From Trinickia violacea (lineage in GTDB: Bacteria > Pseudomonadota > Gammaproteobacteria > Burkholderiales > Burkholderiaceae): 64,000 nucleotides of DNA. Shown here piece after piece: positions 51,501 through 59,793 of this stretch. Where the stretch lies: contig NZ_CP040077.1 of NCBI RefSeq assembly GCF_005280735.1, positions 3,844,001-3,908,000 of the forward strand, in the 5' to 3' direction. Numbering within the stretch: the first letter of the stretch is position 1; each line of letters opens with the position of its first letter. Under the pieces are notes generated by a model. It saw only the letters and a list, made by a program, of their open reading frames with translations, was not told the origin of the DNA and did not search any database. Position numbers and translations under genes: made by a program.

Positions 51501-53816
51501 GAGCGAAGCCGCCGTGAGCGCCACGTTGCCGTTGCTGCCGAGCACGCCTTGCGCGTTGGTCAGCGTGCCGGCAACCGTCGCCGACAGTCCGCGCTGTGCG
51601 GCGATCGTCCCGCTCGTATTGTCGAGTGCGGCCGCCGTGAGCATCACCTCGCCGCGGCTTTCGATGCGGCCGCTCGTATTGGTCAGCGTCCCGGCGCTCG
51701 GCGCGAGCGTGAATGTCCCCGTGCCCGCGTGGATGATCTTGCCGCCCGCGTTGTTCAACACGGCAGGCGCGAGTGTGAGGCTCTCGCCGTTCGTCTCGAT
51801 CGCGCCGCCACCGCTATTGTCGAGCGTGCCGCTCACGTCGAGCACGGTCGCCTGTCCGCCGTATTGCCGCACCGTGCCGTGCGCATTCTTCAGGTCGCTT
51901 GCCTTGATGGCGAGCCGATCGGCGGCGATCAAGCCGTCGCGGTTATCGAGCGATGCCGTGCGGACTTGCAGCATGCGTTGCGCGGTGAGGACACCGTGAT
52001 TGGCAAGCGAGCCCGCTTGCACCGTCACGTTGCCGTTGCCGCCGATTACGCCGCCTTGAGCCCCACGCGCGGTCGTGCCGGTTGCGTTCGTCACTTGCCC
52101 GGTGGCCGTGACCGACAGATCGCCATCCTCACCAGTACCCAACGACACGATCCGGCCAGCCGTATTGTCTAGCGACGCGCCCGACGCGGTCAGCGCGCCG
52201 CCGCTTTGCAGCGTGCCCTGGTGGTTGAAGATGTCGCCCGCGTTCAGTGCCAGTGCGCCGTCGGTGACGAAGGTGCCGCCCTGGTTCGCAAGCGCGTGCG
52301 ACGCGCGCACCGTCAGCGGCCCTGCCGCGGAGATCAGCCCGCTCTGGTTCGACACGCTGCCCGCTTCGATTGCGATACCGGCTGCGCTCGACATCGTGCC
52401 GCGGTCGTTGCGCACCGCGCCCGCAGCGTGCGCGTCGATGGCGCCTCGGGCGCTCGTCGCCGCGCCGCTCAGGTCGAGCTCGCCGGCTTGCGCGCGCAGC
52501 GAAACGCCGCCATTCGCGGCCGTTTGCGCACCGGACAGATCGATCCCGGCGCCCGTGAACGACAGCGTGCCGCCCGCTACGTTTTTGCCCGTCGCGCTCA
52601 GCTGGCCGATTGACGTGACGTTCAGGTCACCGCTCGGCCCCACCGAGCTGTCCGCGTTCACCCCTGCGCCGAGCGTGCCGCTCGATGCGACGCTGGCAGC
52701 CGTGACGTCGAGATTGCGCTGCGCTGCCAGCGTGCCGCCGTTTTGCAGCGCACCGCCTGTCGCGACGCTGACGTTCTGCGCTCCGTACGTCGTGCCGCTG
52801 TTCTGGATACCGTCTTGCGCGGCGAGGTTCAGATTCCCGCTCGCATTCGTCTTGCCGGCGAGCACGAGCTGTCCGTTCGATTGCAGCGTCAGATCGCCCG
52901 CGTGCGCAGCCAGCACGCCGGCGTTGCTCACGCCCACGCCGCGCTCGGTGCCCACGAGCGTGATGCGATCGGCGTACATCCCGCCGAGCTGGCTCACGTC
53001 GATCGATACGCCCGCTGCTGCGCCGTCGCCTTGAATCGCTGTGGTCGAGAGCGTGTCGTGGTTGACTTGGTTCGCGCCCGTCACGACGTTCAGGTTCTTT
53101 GCGTAGATCGCCGCATTGGCCTGCACGGCTCGCGAGATCAAGTCGACCTGATCGACGTTCGCCGCGTTCAAGCCCGCGCCTTGCACGGTAATGAGGCCGC
53201 GGTTCACGTTGTATCCGGCAAGCGAGCCATCGGCGCCGTAGTACGGCTGCCCCGTGGTGAGCGTAGCGCGGCTCGTGTTGATGAAGCCGCCGCCGTCCAC
53301 CACGATGCCGGCCGGATTGGCGAGCACGACTTGGGCGCGGTTTCCCGCGATCTCTACATACCCCCGGAGTTGGCTCGCTGCTGTGCTGTTGACCTGATTG
53401 ACGATGATGCGGGCCGATTGCCCCGCGGCGAAATTCGGATTGCCGTTGATGTAGCCCGCCTGCTGGGTCTGGACCATCGTCGGCGAGTTGTTCAGGATCG
53501 CGCCGTTTCTTTGGACGTCGAACTGGTTGTACGTGTTGACCGAGACACCGGCGCCGGACGGTGCGGCGATATTGACTTGAGGCAACCCGTTCGGCGTTTG
53601 GATCACCTGGGTGGGCGTGCCGGGCGTCGGCGCGATTTGCGCGAATGCGGCAGCCGGAAGCGCGCCGAGCAACGACACGGCTGCAAGCGCACGCGAGCAC
53701 CGCCGCGCGCACGTTTGACCACTCGCCGATTTCCTCGCCGCGGTTGCCGTCTCCGCAACCGCGACCACCATCCTTCGGAGCCCGGAATACACCAGGCGGT
53801 AGGTGTTCTTGTTCAT
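45498..53816 (-). CDS. bcpA: BcpA/CdiA-type contact-dependent inhibition toxin
   Basis: A 2772-residue two-partner-secreted exoprotein. An extended signal peptide region (MNKNTYRLVYSGLRRMVVAV) precedes a signal ending AFA near residue 59. The TPS domain follows (about 65-220, with NPAGI in VLANPAGIVVDGGG), then long filamentous haemagglutinin repeats, a CdiA-type central region (GATYLIETNPAFTN) and further repeats. The conserved junction is NADLYN (ending at residue 2449, base 46470), followed by a 323-residue C-terminal toxin region: a charged helical entry part (RQLHPEEKKWINEKEAAYAK) and a Gly/Ala-rich, hydrophobic end. The latter resembles no nuclease and fits a membrane-active toxin. The ATG at 53816 is used because it opens the extended signal. 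Confidence 0.92.
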   Translation of the reverse strand: MNKNTYRLVYSGLRRMVVAVAETATAARKSASGQTCARRCSRALAAVSLLGALPAAAFAQIAPTPGTPTQVIQTPNGLPQVNIAAPSGAGVSVNTYNQFDVQRNGAILNNSPTMVQTQQAGYINGNPNFAAGQSARIIVNQVNSTAASQLRGYVEIAGNRAQVVLANPAGIVVDGGGFINTSRATLTTGQPYYGADGSLAGYNVNRGLITVQGAGLNAANVDQVDLISRAVQANAAIYAKNLNVVTGANQVNHDTLSTTAIQGDGAAAGVSIDVSQLGGMYADRITLVGTERGVGVSNAGVLAAHAGDLTLQSNGQLVLAGKTNASGNLNLAAQDGIQNSGTTYGAQNVSVATGGALQNGGTLAAQRNLDVTAASVASSGTLGAGVNADSSVGPSGDLNVTSIGQLSATGKNVAGGTLSFTGAGIDLSGAQTAANGGVSLRAQAGELDLSGAATSARGAIDAHAAGAVRNDRGTMSSAAGIAIEAGSVSNQSGLISAAGPLTVRASHALANQGGTFVTDGALALNAGDIFNHQGTLQSGGALTASGASLDNTAGRIVSLGTGEDGDLSVTATGQVTNATGTTARGAQGGVIGGNGNVTVQAGSLANHGVLTAQRMLQVRTASLDNRDGLIAADRLAIKASDLKNAHGTVRQYGGQATVLDVSGTLDNSGGGAIETNGESLTLAPAVLNNAGGKIIHAGTGTFTLAPSAGTLTNTSGRIESRGEVMLTAAALDNTSGTIAAQRGLSATVAGTLTNAQGVLGSNGNVALTAASLVNTKGGQLSGASLSIRADDLNNSGGKIGTIATSGAAIRNAGNGDIAITTTGALSNADGSIGATRNLAITSSTLFGGGTYSAANDLTLALQGDFTNTPDYEFNAGHNLAFTLPGTFRNAGGLMSVNDLSVDARGIVNSGAMAAGGWLRTNSNTLTNTGVLVGGSVSLAAASTLANVGPTALIGASDSDGTLELLANDIQNRDDTTATDTSALTAIYGMGRVVLAGGKDANGNYTNASRILNQSGLIQSGGDMALHADLVTNTRREMKTEWTSNVDAALLERLGISLSGRTGQVGVKDPLSIGGVYVEPPHGGEYQSTYQYTTYTGTAMANLITKISPAAQIVSMGNLDVSSVGMLQNYWSQVAAAGDMATAAAYDSNGWHATGQEAPQIRVTYTGKYWYRNYDGTKFWSYSFCNDPGCNAPADVKKNGLPDYASTLVANGTLSGTGVSINNPGSNASMPSLGLPPGVDVSKVGGGVDPLIASATAVSVLSNLTIPQGGLFKPTTVPGATYLIETNPAFTNQRSFMSSDYYLRQLGLNPDQIAKRLGDGFYEQQLVRNQITSLTGKAVLGPYTNIESMYGALLASGAALAQALNLPLGASLSAEQVAQLTSSVVLMETRIVDGQTVLVPVVYLAKADQQDMRNGPLIAARDIDLKNTQSFVNSGTVKATNSLSIDGASIDNRYGTLQSGGLMALTTTGDVDLTSANVKAGSLFLNSGGDLILDTATKTTKQVNADGATRVNTTLGPIAQLDVAGDAAIITGGDFRQNAGALSVGGNLGMQIGGDWTLGTQEVGEHKVVARDQGISGISNTDIRSAVGSSVTVGGASAIAVGGDLTARGAQIDLGGGGTIAAQGNVSLLSASATSMVDSSSAGSGSGRSYAETYYSLDQTLTGTTLTGGDTVNIVSGKDITLQGSAISLDKGNANLLAAGDVTIGAASETHALKTDETHSHSGVASGSKVASGIDQTATYSIGSMVSADGVNVVSGRDINVAGSTIVGTNDVALAAARDVTITTSQDTMRSSEYYQKKETGLMSGGGFAVSVGSQSTKDQQHSTSVINTSSNIGSLAGNLTIAAGNDLHVTGSNLIAAQNISGTGANVIIDAAQNSNHYDRTHEVSKSGVTVGLAGSVAESASNVVNQSRAASNSRDGRAAALHGVAAAGNAAMTVAGVTGGALAGPNPSLAVQVSVGSSHSKDTFSEDQMTHTGSSVMAGGTTAFVATGNPTGTSSGRGAPGSGNITIAGSNVSASDVILAAKNQINLINTTDTDSTRSTNEASSASVGVSFGTNGFGVSAAMSKAHGDGNSDAQIQNNTHVIGANSVTLVSGGDTNLIGANVSGNTVLAEIGGNLNVASVQDVTTSAAHQSSMGGGFSISQGGGSASFSASHGDASGSYVGVNEQAGIQAGDGGFNINVKGNTDLTGAYITSAADAEKNSLSTGTLTFSDLQNHSDYSASSSGFSAGAVSGAGGVTPMLSQHDSGSESAVTQSGIGAGTINITDQANQTQDLASLNRETSNLNGTMSKLPDVKELLADQADMMSAVQAAGQVVAQGIGAYADQKQKEAQANAKMAADTGNPELAAQWQAQADTWSEGGANRIALHVGGGALIGGLGGGGIGTAAQGAAGAGLAAASAGKLNGLADNVGDATGSPTLGNIASNAIAGAGGFLIGGSAGAVTAANADLYNRQLHPEEKKWINEKEAAYAKRYGLTLEQAHNELTTQANLQVQNGSPGTWNQRASEFLNQAHGMLPADGNSGPGYMFYATPDQKANPNIYAGYYSNGVGLNKPAAGDIANSVNREAAYRDAYTKGTWAAAGAAAGLALAGPAAAIPGVPIFSSGGALGSGAWASPMGTGVISAGINVGAQYAQNGTVNPLDVASAFATGAGGTYGGLLWNVGVNAAGGATTVLLNNILQGKNDSAIGAGITAGLFSSLGYGIGKLGESTFNSAIRPTINNSGGWAGSGAWSGSGWNMFRPNGAGVVVGTTAGGMGQEVTNSAAGNLPGISGGKK

Positions 53817-53850
53817 CGTCCTCGCGCCAGACACTTTTAGCGCACAGACG

Positions 53851-53880
53851 ATAACCGAAATTATTACATTTGCCTGTCAA
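53851..53880 (-). promoter_or_regulatory. Possible bcpA promoter
   Basis: On the minus strand a perfect TTGACA (53880-53875) is followed 18 bases later by GGTTAT, a poor -10 match, about 35 bases before the bcpA ATG. The surrounding sequence is AT-rich compared with the genes on both sides. The -35 is convincing, the -10 is not. Confidence 0.4.
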
Positions 53881-53949
53881 CGTGTTCGCATCGAACAACA
53901 AAAACGCAAAATCAGATTTATCCGATTGAAATCAAAAAGCACAAAACGG

Positions 53950-55038
53950 CTACCGCAACCCCACCCTCAACCCCAACACCTGCCGCGCAATCGCCAAATA
54001 CCTGTCGGCCGTATCCTGCAGCGTAAGCCCCGCAAGCGGGCGCACCGCGCGCGGCTGCTGCAGCGCCTCGGCCAGCGCGCGCCCATAGACCTCGGCATCG
54101 GTCGTATCGACGAGCCTCACGCTCGGAAAGCTGCCCGCAAAGCTGAACGCCGGGATCGCATTGGCGACGACCGGAATCTCCGACGCCAGCGCCTCCAGAA
54201 AACCGATGCTGTGCGCCTCGAAGCTCGACGGCATCGCAAACGCACTCGACGCGCACAGGATCTCGGCGACGTTCGAACGCGGCCCGGCCACCTCGACGCG
54301 CGAGCCGATCCCCAGTTCGTTGACGAGCGAAACGACTTCCGCGTGATAGGCGACGTCCTCGATCACGCCGCATAGCAGCAGTCGCGCGTCGGGCTCGAAC
54401 TCGAGCACGCGCTTGAACGCGCGCACGGTGTCGAGGTGATTCTTCTCGCGGATATAGCGGCCAATCTGCACGATGCGCTTGCTGTCGTTTGCGGGACTGC
54501 GCGCCGGCATGCGGCCCATGACCGTCGCAAACGGCGACGTGTCGACCCCATTGGGCACGACGACCAGCGACGGATGCTCGCCGATCTCCTTCAGGTAGTC
54601 GTCGACGTTTTTCTGCGACACGCCGATCACCACCTTCGCGCGCGACGACAGCACCCGCTCGGCGCGCTGCAGTACGTTGTCCTTGAAGTCGTTCACGCCC
54701 GAGTGCATGACCCAGACGATCGGCACGGAAAGCGGCAGCGCGCGCACATAGAGCGCGGGAATGGTGGAGTGCGCGAAGATGATGTCCGGCTTGAACTGGC
54801 GAATCGCGCGATAGAGAAACAGGAGCCGGCCAATGCGCGCGTGCGTCCGGGTGGGAAATAAACAGGTCACGCCTTGCGCCGCGAGCTCACGGCTGAGAGG
54901 CTCGAAGTCGCTGTGTTGCGGAAGCAGCGACGCCAGACAGACACTATGACCGCTTCGCTGATGGCCAATCGCGATCCCCTTGGCCAGCATTTCCGCGCCG
55001 GACAGCCGCGGCGCAAGAACGAGTTGCAGAATTCGCAT
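53950..55038 (-). CDS. GT4-type glycosyltransferase
   Basis: A 362-residue GT-B fold enzyme. The N-terminal domain starts MRILQLVLAPRLSGAEMLAKG, the nucleotide-sugar family opening. The C-terminal donor-binding domain has VVVPNGVDTSPF, RIVQIGRYIREKNHLDTVRAF and the EX7E-like segment (MPSSFEAHSIGFLEALASEIPVVA). It transfers a sugar from an activated donor to a glycan or lipid acceptor in retaining fashion, as the family usually does. It sits alone, 134 bases from bcpA, in a place not obviously within a capsule cluster. Donor and acceptor are unknown. Confidence 0.85.
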   Translation of the reverse strand: MRILQLVLAPRLSGAEMLAKGIAIGHQRSGHSVCLASLLPQHSDFEPLSRELAAQGVTCLFPTRTHARIGRLLFLYRAIRQFKPDIIFAHSTIPALYVRALPLSVPIVWVMHSGVNDFKDNVLQRAERVLSSRAKVVIGVSQKNVDDYLKEIGEHPSLVVVPNGVDTSPFATVMGRMPARSPANDSKRIVQIGRYIREKNHLDTVRAFKRVLEFEPDARLLLCGVIEDVAYHAEVVSLVNELGIGSRVEVAGPRSNVAEILCASSAFAMPSSFEAHSIGFLEALASEIPVVANAIPAFSFAGSFPSVRLVDTTDAEVYGRALAEALQQPRAVRPLAGLTLQDTADRYLAIARQVLGLRVGLR

Positions 55039-55428
55039 TATGAGTCCCCGGGCCTTCCCACTCCTCTACGTCAAGCATGTGCAATGCCAATGCGAACCCG
55101 TCCGCTCGCACGGCGCGCTAGTTAGGCAAACAAGCCAGCCTGCCTCCAGCGTCAGCAGGCCCTCTAAGGTAACGCCACCAGCATAAAAGACGCCCGCCAT
55201 CTGATAGTACAAATCAGCCGGAGCGTGATGGCGTTTCGCGCCAGTCGGCGCCGGTTAGCAGAATCGACACTATGTGGGTCGCCACCTTGTAAGAACGTGC
55301 ACGGAAACGATGTTATTCCTGGGGACGCCCAACGCTGCGCTGCGGCACGGCCGCGCTTTTGCGACAATGTCGCTCTTTATTCCCGTTTCGGCCTACTCAA
55401 CGCGGACTTCGCCAGCCGCTTTTTGCGC

Positions 55429-56211
55429 ATGCCTCATATCGATCTGATGTATTCGGCCTCCGGCCTCGGCGTCGGCTTTCTGGTCGGCCTGACCGGCGTC
55501 GGCGGCGGTTCGCTGATGACGCCGCTGCTCGTGCTGGTGTTCGGCGTGCATCCGGCCACCGCGGTCGGCACCGACCTGCTGTATGCGGCTGCAACCAAGG
55601 CCACCGGCACGCTCGTGCACGGCCTCAAGGGCTCGGTGGACTGGCAGGTGACAGGACGCCTCGCCGCGGGCAGCGTGCCCGCGGCGGCCGTCACGCTGTG
55701 GCTGCTGCACCGCTACGGCATGAGCTCGCACGCCGCGACGACGCTGATTCAGACCGTGCTGGGTGTGGCGCTCCTCATCACCTCGATCGCGCTCGTGTTC
55801 CGGCCGAAGCTGGCGGCGTTCGCGGCGCGCCATGCGAGCGGGCCCGCGCCGCTGCGCACCGCGCTCCTCACGGCGCTCACGGGCGCCGTGCTCGGCGTGC
55901 TCGTGTCGCTGACGTCGGTCGGCGCGGGGGCGATCGGCGTCACCGTGCTGCTGCTGCTCTACCCCACCCTGTCGACGTCGCGCATCGTCGGCTCCGATAT
56001 CGCGCACGCCGTGCCGCTCACGCTGATCGCGGGCATGGGGCATTGGCTGCTGGGGTCGGTCGACTGGTCGATGCTGCTGTCGCTGCTGGTCGGCTCGCTG
56101 CCGGGGATCGCGATCGGCAGCCAGCTGTCGGCGCGCGCGCCCGATGCGCTGCTGCGCAATCTGCTCGCGGCAACGTTGACGTTGATTGGGGTGAAGCTGG
56201 TGATCGGCTGA
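55429..56211 (+). CDS. TauE/SafE-family anion exporter
   Basis: A 260-residue membrane protein with about eight helices in two homologous halves. The repeat motif is clear near the start (GVGFLVGLTGVGGGSLMTPLLV) and in the second half (GVLVSLTSVGAGAIGVTVLLL). TauE/SafE proteins export sulfite, sulfoacetate or other organic anions, or act as uptake permeases. The ATG at 55429 opens directly on the first helix; an in-frame start about 200 bases upstream would add a non-hydrophobic Arg-rich leader and is rejected. No sulfur-metabolism genes are adjacent, so the substrate stays open. Confidence 0.83.
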   Translation: MPHIDLMYSASGLGVGFLVGLTGVGGGSLMTPLLVLVFGVHPATAVGTDLLYAAATKATGTLVHGLKGSVDWQVTGRLAAGSVPAAAVTLWLLHRYGMSSHAATTLIQTVLGVALLITSIALVFRPKLAAFAARHASGPAPLRTALLTALTGAVLGVLVSLTSVGAGAIGVTVLLLLYPTLSTSRIVGSDIAHAVPLTLIAGMGHWLLGSVDWSMLLSLLVGSLPGIAIGSQLSARAPDALLRNLLAATLTLIGVKLVIG

Positions 56212-56370
56212 CATGCCGGCGGGTGTGGCGAGGAGTGGAAGCCGCTTCATTGTTGGAGTTCCCGTCGCGGTTGTCTTGTTGTTCGAAAAACGGGTTGAAC
56301 GATACGGGATGCGGCGCCCCCTGGAAAACGAAGCAATTCCTCGATGCTTATGAAGCCGCACAAGCGTTGA

Positions 56371-56400
56371 CAGGCGCATCGCCGGGTGGCGATGCGCCTG
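56371..56400. terminator. Strong 13-bp hairpin between convergent genes
   Basis: CAGGCGCATCGCC/GGCGATGCGCCTG is a perfect stem with a 4-base loop (GGGT). It lies between the convergent TauE-like and S10 peptidase genes. No T run follows on either side, so its role as a terminator is inferred from position and stability only; it could also protect transcript ends. Confidence 0.5.
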
Positions 56401-56437
56401 CTATAGCGGCTAGGAAGAAGGGGAAGCTAGCGCCGCA

Positions 56438-58195
56438 TCAACGCCTCGGCGGCCGCTGCAGCATCAACACGCGCTTCATCGCGACCCGGTCGGCCATCAC
56501 GCCGTCATAGAACGTCCCGAGGTCCGCCTTGAGCGCATCGCGCGACGGATCGTCGAGATAGATCATATGGCCCGACGGGTAGCGCTTCGTCGTGATGTTC
56601 GACTGCAGCGACGGGTCCACCGGCATGCTCGCGAGCGTCAGCGCGGTCTGGAAGAACGGCGTCACCGCATCGAAGTAGCCGTTCGCCGACAGCACCTTCA
56701 AGTCCGGGTTCAGCGTCATCGTCGCGGCCAGGTCGCCCGCCGTATAGAGCGTGTTCCCGCCGCCCTTCGCGGCGCCGGTCGGATCGATGTGGCTGAAGTC
56801 CCAGTTGTTGAAGACCTGGTCGTTCAAGTCGACGAACGCAGAGGTCGACGTGTACTTCAAGTCGTTGTTCAGGTAGTTGTTCCATTCGACCGTGTAGACA
56901 CCCGCCACGTTGGTGATCGACGGATCGTTGCTGCCCGAGTCCGGCAGGATGAACGGACCGATGCCGGTGTTGATCGACGTCGCGCGGCCGTCATACTGGC
57001 CGATCGCGGTGCCGGGCACGAGGAGCGAGAAGAACGACTGGTTCGCGTTCGGGTCGAGCGCCGCCGGATTGCCCTGGCTCTGGATCAGCAGGATCGGATC
57101 GATGCCAAGGTATTGCTGCATCTGCTGCGCGACCGGCAGCGTCATGTTCAGGCGCACGTTGACCATCCCGCCGTCCTGCGGATTCGGCGCTTGCGCGAGC
57201 GGCATCAGCGTGCTCGTCGCGTAGTTCATCGCGGTCTGCATGTACGCGTCGAGGCTCGCGGGCGTCGGCGTGACGCTCGTGCGCTTGTGGTAGTACGCAT
57301 CGGCCGCGAGCGTCGGGAACAGGCCCACCGCGCTTTGCGCGTTCGAGTAGTCGAGGATCGACGACTGCAGCGTGATCCCGTTCAGCTCGATGCCGTCTTC
57401 ATGCAACACCCACGACACCACTGCGCTGCGCGCCGTGCCGTACGATTCGCCGAACAGGAACTTCGGCGCATTCCAGCGATTGTTCATCGTCAGATAGCGC
57501 TGGATGAAGCGGTCGATCTCGCGCGCGTCGGGGTCCACGCCCCAGAAGTCCTTGTTCTTCGACGGAGCGATCGCCGCCGAATAGCCGGTGCCCACCGGGT
57601 TGATGAAGACGAGGTCCGAGCGGTCGAGCAGGCTGTCCGGATTGTCGAGCAGCTGATACGGCGCGGGCGGCGTGAAGTTCGGGAACGACGACTGAATCCG
57701 CTTCGGACCGAACGAACCGAGCAGCAGATACACCGCGGACGAGCCCGGCCCGCCGTTATAGAAGAACGTGACGGGGCGCGGCTTGGTGGGATCGGGGTTG
57801 TCTTGCGTGTAGGCGACGTAGAACACCTTCGCGTTCGGCTGCGACGTGCTTGCATCGATCGTCACGAGGTGGCCCGCTGTGGCCGTGTAGGCGATGGTCT
57901 TGCCGTTGACCGTGACCTGATGATGCGTGACGGCGGCGCTTTCCGTCGCGTCGCTCACCGAATCGTTCGGACCGGAGCCGTAGATATCGTTATCGACGAG
58001 CGGCTTGTCGGGCGGCGGCGCAGCGGTAGAGGGGCTGGCTGTCGACGCCGTGTTGGCCGTCGCGCCGCCCGCCCCCGAGGACGAACCGCCGCCGCAACCC
58101 ACGAGCAGCACCGCGGAAACCGCCGCGGCTGCAAGCGGTGCCCGTAGTCTTCCGTAAAACAGCGAATCGCTTCTCGAGAACCTCGATTTCTTCAT
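56438..58195 (-). CDS. S10-family serine carboxypeptidase-like lipoprotein
   Basis: A 585-residue exported peptidase. A lipobox (LLVGCGGG, Cys near residue 37) after a long leader suggests lipid anchoring. The alpha/beta-hydrolase core holds the S10 hallmarks: oxyanion NGGPGSS (about 151-157), nucleophile GESYGT, Asp in SANGYFDAVTPF, and His in RYPSGHMIYLDD. The triad is complete, so it should be active on peptide C-termini or esters. The Gly/Ser/Thr-rich linker after the lipobox is a normal spacer. Upstream in-frame starts lack the signal sequence. It stands alone; a palindrome at 58523-58539 lies upstream. Confidence 0.87.
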   Translation of the reverse strand: MKKSRFSRSDSLFYGRLRAPLAAAAVSAVLLVGCGGGSSSGAGGATANTASTASPSTAAPPPDKPLVDNDIYGSGPNDSVSDATESAAVTHHQVTVNGKTIAYTATAGHLVTIDASTSQPNAKVFYVAYTQDNPDPTKPRPVTFFYNGGPGSSAVYLLLGSFGPKRIQSSFPNFTPPAPYQLLDNPDSLLDRSDLVFINPVGTGYSAAIAPSKNKDFWGVDPDAREIDRFIQRYLTMNNRWNAPKFLFGESYGTARSAVVSWVLHEDGIELNGITLQSSILDYSNAQSAVGLFPTLAADAYYHKRTSVTPTPASLDAYMQTAMNYATSTLMPLAQAPNPQDGGMVNVRLNMTLPVAQQMQQYLGIDPILLIQSQGNPAALDPNANQSFFSLLVPGTAIGQYDGRATSINTGIGPFILPDSGSNDPSITNVAGVYTVEWNNYLNNDLKYTSTSAFVDLNDQVFNNWDFSHIDPTGAAKGGGNTLYTAGDLAATMTLNPDLKVLSANGYFDAVTPFFQTALTLASMPVDPSLQSNITTKRYPSGHMIYLDDPSRDALKADLGTFYDGVMADRVAMKRVLMLQRPPRR

Positions 58196-58766
58196 GATTA
58201 TTATCGCCTTTTTATGAACAGAATGATGAATACCACCGCCTGAAACGGGTAGTTCCGAGCGATTTCCACACCAGGGCCGCGCCATCGTGTTTTGATTAGC
58301 GTTACCCGAGCATTCCGGTCTCCTCGCAATGAATTGCGATTGGGTTTTGTATCGAATTAATTTTTCTGGAAATAGAAAATGCACGGAACAGTCTGATTCC
58401 GAAAATTTCTCCGAATTGTCGACGGCTGAAAAACAGAACGGCTTGTCGAGCAGACTACGTAAGGGCGAGCGCGGGCCTGCGCCGAAACGCAATTGCCGCG
58501 CATACAGCACTGCCCGCCACTGCGGCTATTCAATAGCCGGCGGCCAGCAGCAATACTGATTACGCATTTTCACAAAAGAAATTGACGGGTTTGCAGCAGG
58601 CAATCATCAAATTCCCTCAAACCGCAGAAGGTAATTTGAAAGATTGCCATTGAATTATGCGGAATCGCTAAACCCGATTTATTGTCTCCGATTAACAATA
58701 TCGGCAGATATTAGGATTAGCGAATTCACCCGTAAAGTAACAAATTGTTACTCGAAAGGGGCGGGC
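58196..58766. other. AT-rich intergenic region
   Basis: About 570 bases with lower GC than the S10 gene. It contains one notable element, GGCTATT-C-AATAGCC at 58524-58538 (one further base pair outside), a compact palindrome that could be an operator. A plus-strand frame at 58329-58559 was considered and rejected as non-coding. The region marks the left boundary of a block of lower-GC genes. Confidence 0.55.
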
Positions 58767-59012
58767 TTATTTGAAAAGTCGACAGACAAGGTCGGCTTCG
58801 AATTGATGAATCCATTGGCCAGGACGATCCGCCCGGTAGGACTGTGTCCAGCATCCGCGCCGGATCGTCACGAGCCGTTCGCTGTGGCCGTCGATGATGT
58901 CTTCCGTGCTGGAGACGTCGAAGTGCATCGGTGCAAAGCCGCGTCTCGCACAAGCGAGTTCGAATGCGGCGCGCTCGTCGAGCGGCAGGTCCGTGTAGGT
59001 TTGCAGGTCCAT
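58767..59012 (-). CDS. Small hypothetical protein
   Basis: An 81-residue soluble acidic protein (MDLQTYTDLPLDERAAFELA...) with two Cys residues and no signal peptide or membrane span. I do not recognise the family. A GGGGGAG site about six bases before the ATG is strong support that it is expressed. It is co-oriented with the dehydrogenase operon and begins 64 bases after the end of the ACP-AcpS gene, so it could be the last gene of that operon. Confidence 0.6.
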   Translation of the reverse strand: MDLQTYTDLPLDERAAFELACARRGFAPMHFDVSSTEDIIDGHSERLVTIRRGCWTQSYRADRPGQWIHQFEADLVCRLFK

Positions 59013-59076
59013 GTTCTTCTCCCCCGAAGATCGCAGGAGGCAAGCCTCCCGAAGATCTGCGGTAATTCAAGCTTTT

Positions 59077-59793
59077 CTAGTCCCCAGCGCGCTTGGCGCG
59101 GGATCGTCTATCGTCGCTCCACGTGGTAATGCAGGTGGCGGCGGCAAACTGCGACGTGTGCGTGATGCTGATTGTGAATTGGAAGTGACGAACGAAAGCG
59201 CAGCTTTCATCCAGCCTCATGGTGGGACGTCCCGTTGGCTCGTGCTCCACGATGATTTCACTCATGCGAAGGTTCAACAGATCGCTATGCGATTTCTTGG
59301 CTGCCTCCTTCGCGCAGAAGATGCCGCAAAGGGTCGCGCGAGCATTCGATCTCAGCATCGCGGTTGCGATCTCGCTCGGCAGGAAATGGCTCGCATAGAA
59401 GTCGTGGCTTCGGTAGTCTCCCGCCACCGGAAGGGATTCGATTTCCTGCATGTCCATGCCGAGACCCATATTGCCAGGCACTGTCTCTCGCAGCAGCAAT
59501 GATTCACTCTGGTTCCGAATGCTTGGAATCGGGTCAGCCTGAATAGGTCTAGCCGCTAAGCCTCCCTCCTTCGGCTGATCTTTTGCGACGAGCGTAATCA
59601 ACTCCTCCACGGTTGTTTGCTGGCTTAGGATGGGCAACGAAACTTTTCCCGTGGACTCGAGACGGCTTCTTAGCGCCGAGATGCCAAACGACGACGAGAT
59701 CCCCAGCGTTCCTAGCGAGGCATGCTGCTGAATCGTGTCAGGTTTCTTTCGTGACATGAATGAAAGAACCGATAACACCTCATCTCGGTCCAT
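59077..59793 (-). CDS. Acyl carrier protein fused to a holo-ACP synthase-like domain
   Basis: A 238-residue protein with two parts. Residues about 1-75 match an acyl carrier protein: helix, then LGISSSFGISALRSRLE, where Ser34 aligns with the phosphopantetheine-bearing Ser of the DSL motif (here SSS). From about residue 105 an AcpS-type phosphopantetheinyl transferase fold follows: GMDMQEIESL matches the GxDxxxIxR metal motif, FCAKEAAKKS matches FxxKEA, and ISITHT the final strand motif. The protein could thus arm its own carrier domain. The ATG shares a base with the E2 stop codon (TGATG), and a GGAGG site precedes it. The Arg of GIDxxxIxR is not obvious. Confidence 0.72.
   Translation of the reverse strand: MDRDEVLSVLSFMSRKKPDTIQQHASLGTLGISSSFGISALRSRLESTGKVSLPILSQQTTVEELITLVAKDQPKEGGLAARPIQADPIPSIRNQSESLLLRETVPGNMGLGMDMQEIESLPVAGDYRSHDFYASHFLPSEIATAMLRSNARATLCGIFCAKEAAKKSHSDLLNLRMSEIIVEHEPTGRPTMRLDESCAFVRHFQFTISITHTSQFAAATCITTWSDDRRSRAKRAGD

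Noticed and set aside
58329..58559. Plus-strand frame of 76 codons in the 58.2-58.8 kb gap
   Set aside because: Composition is unlike coding sequence, there is no ribosome site and no recognisable motif.
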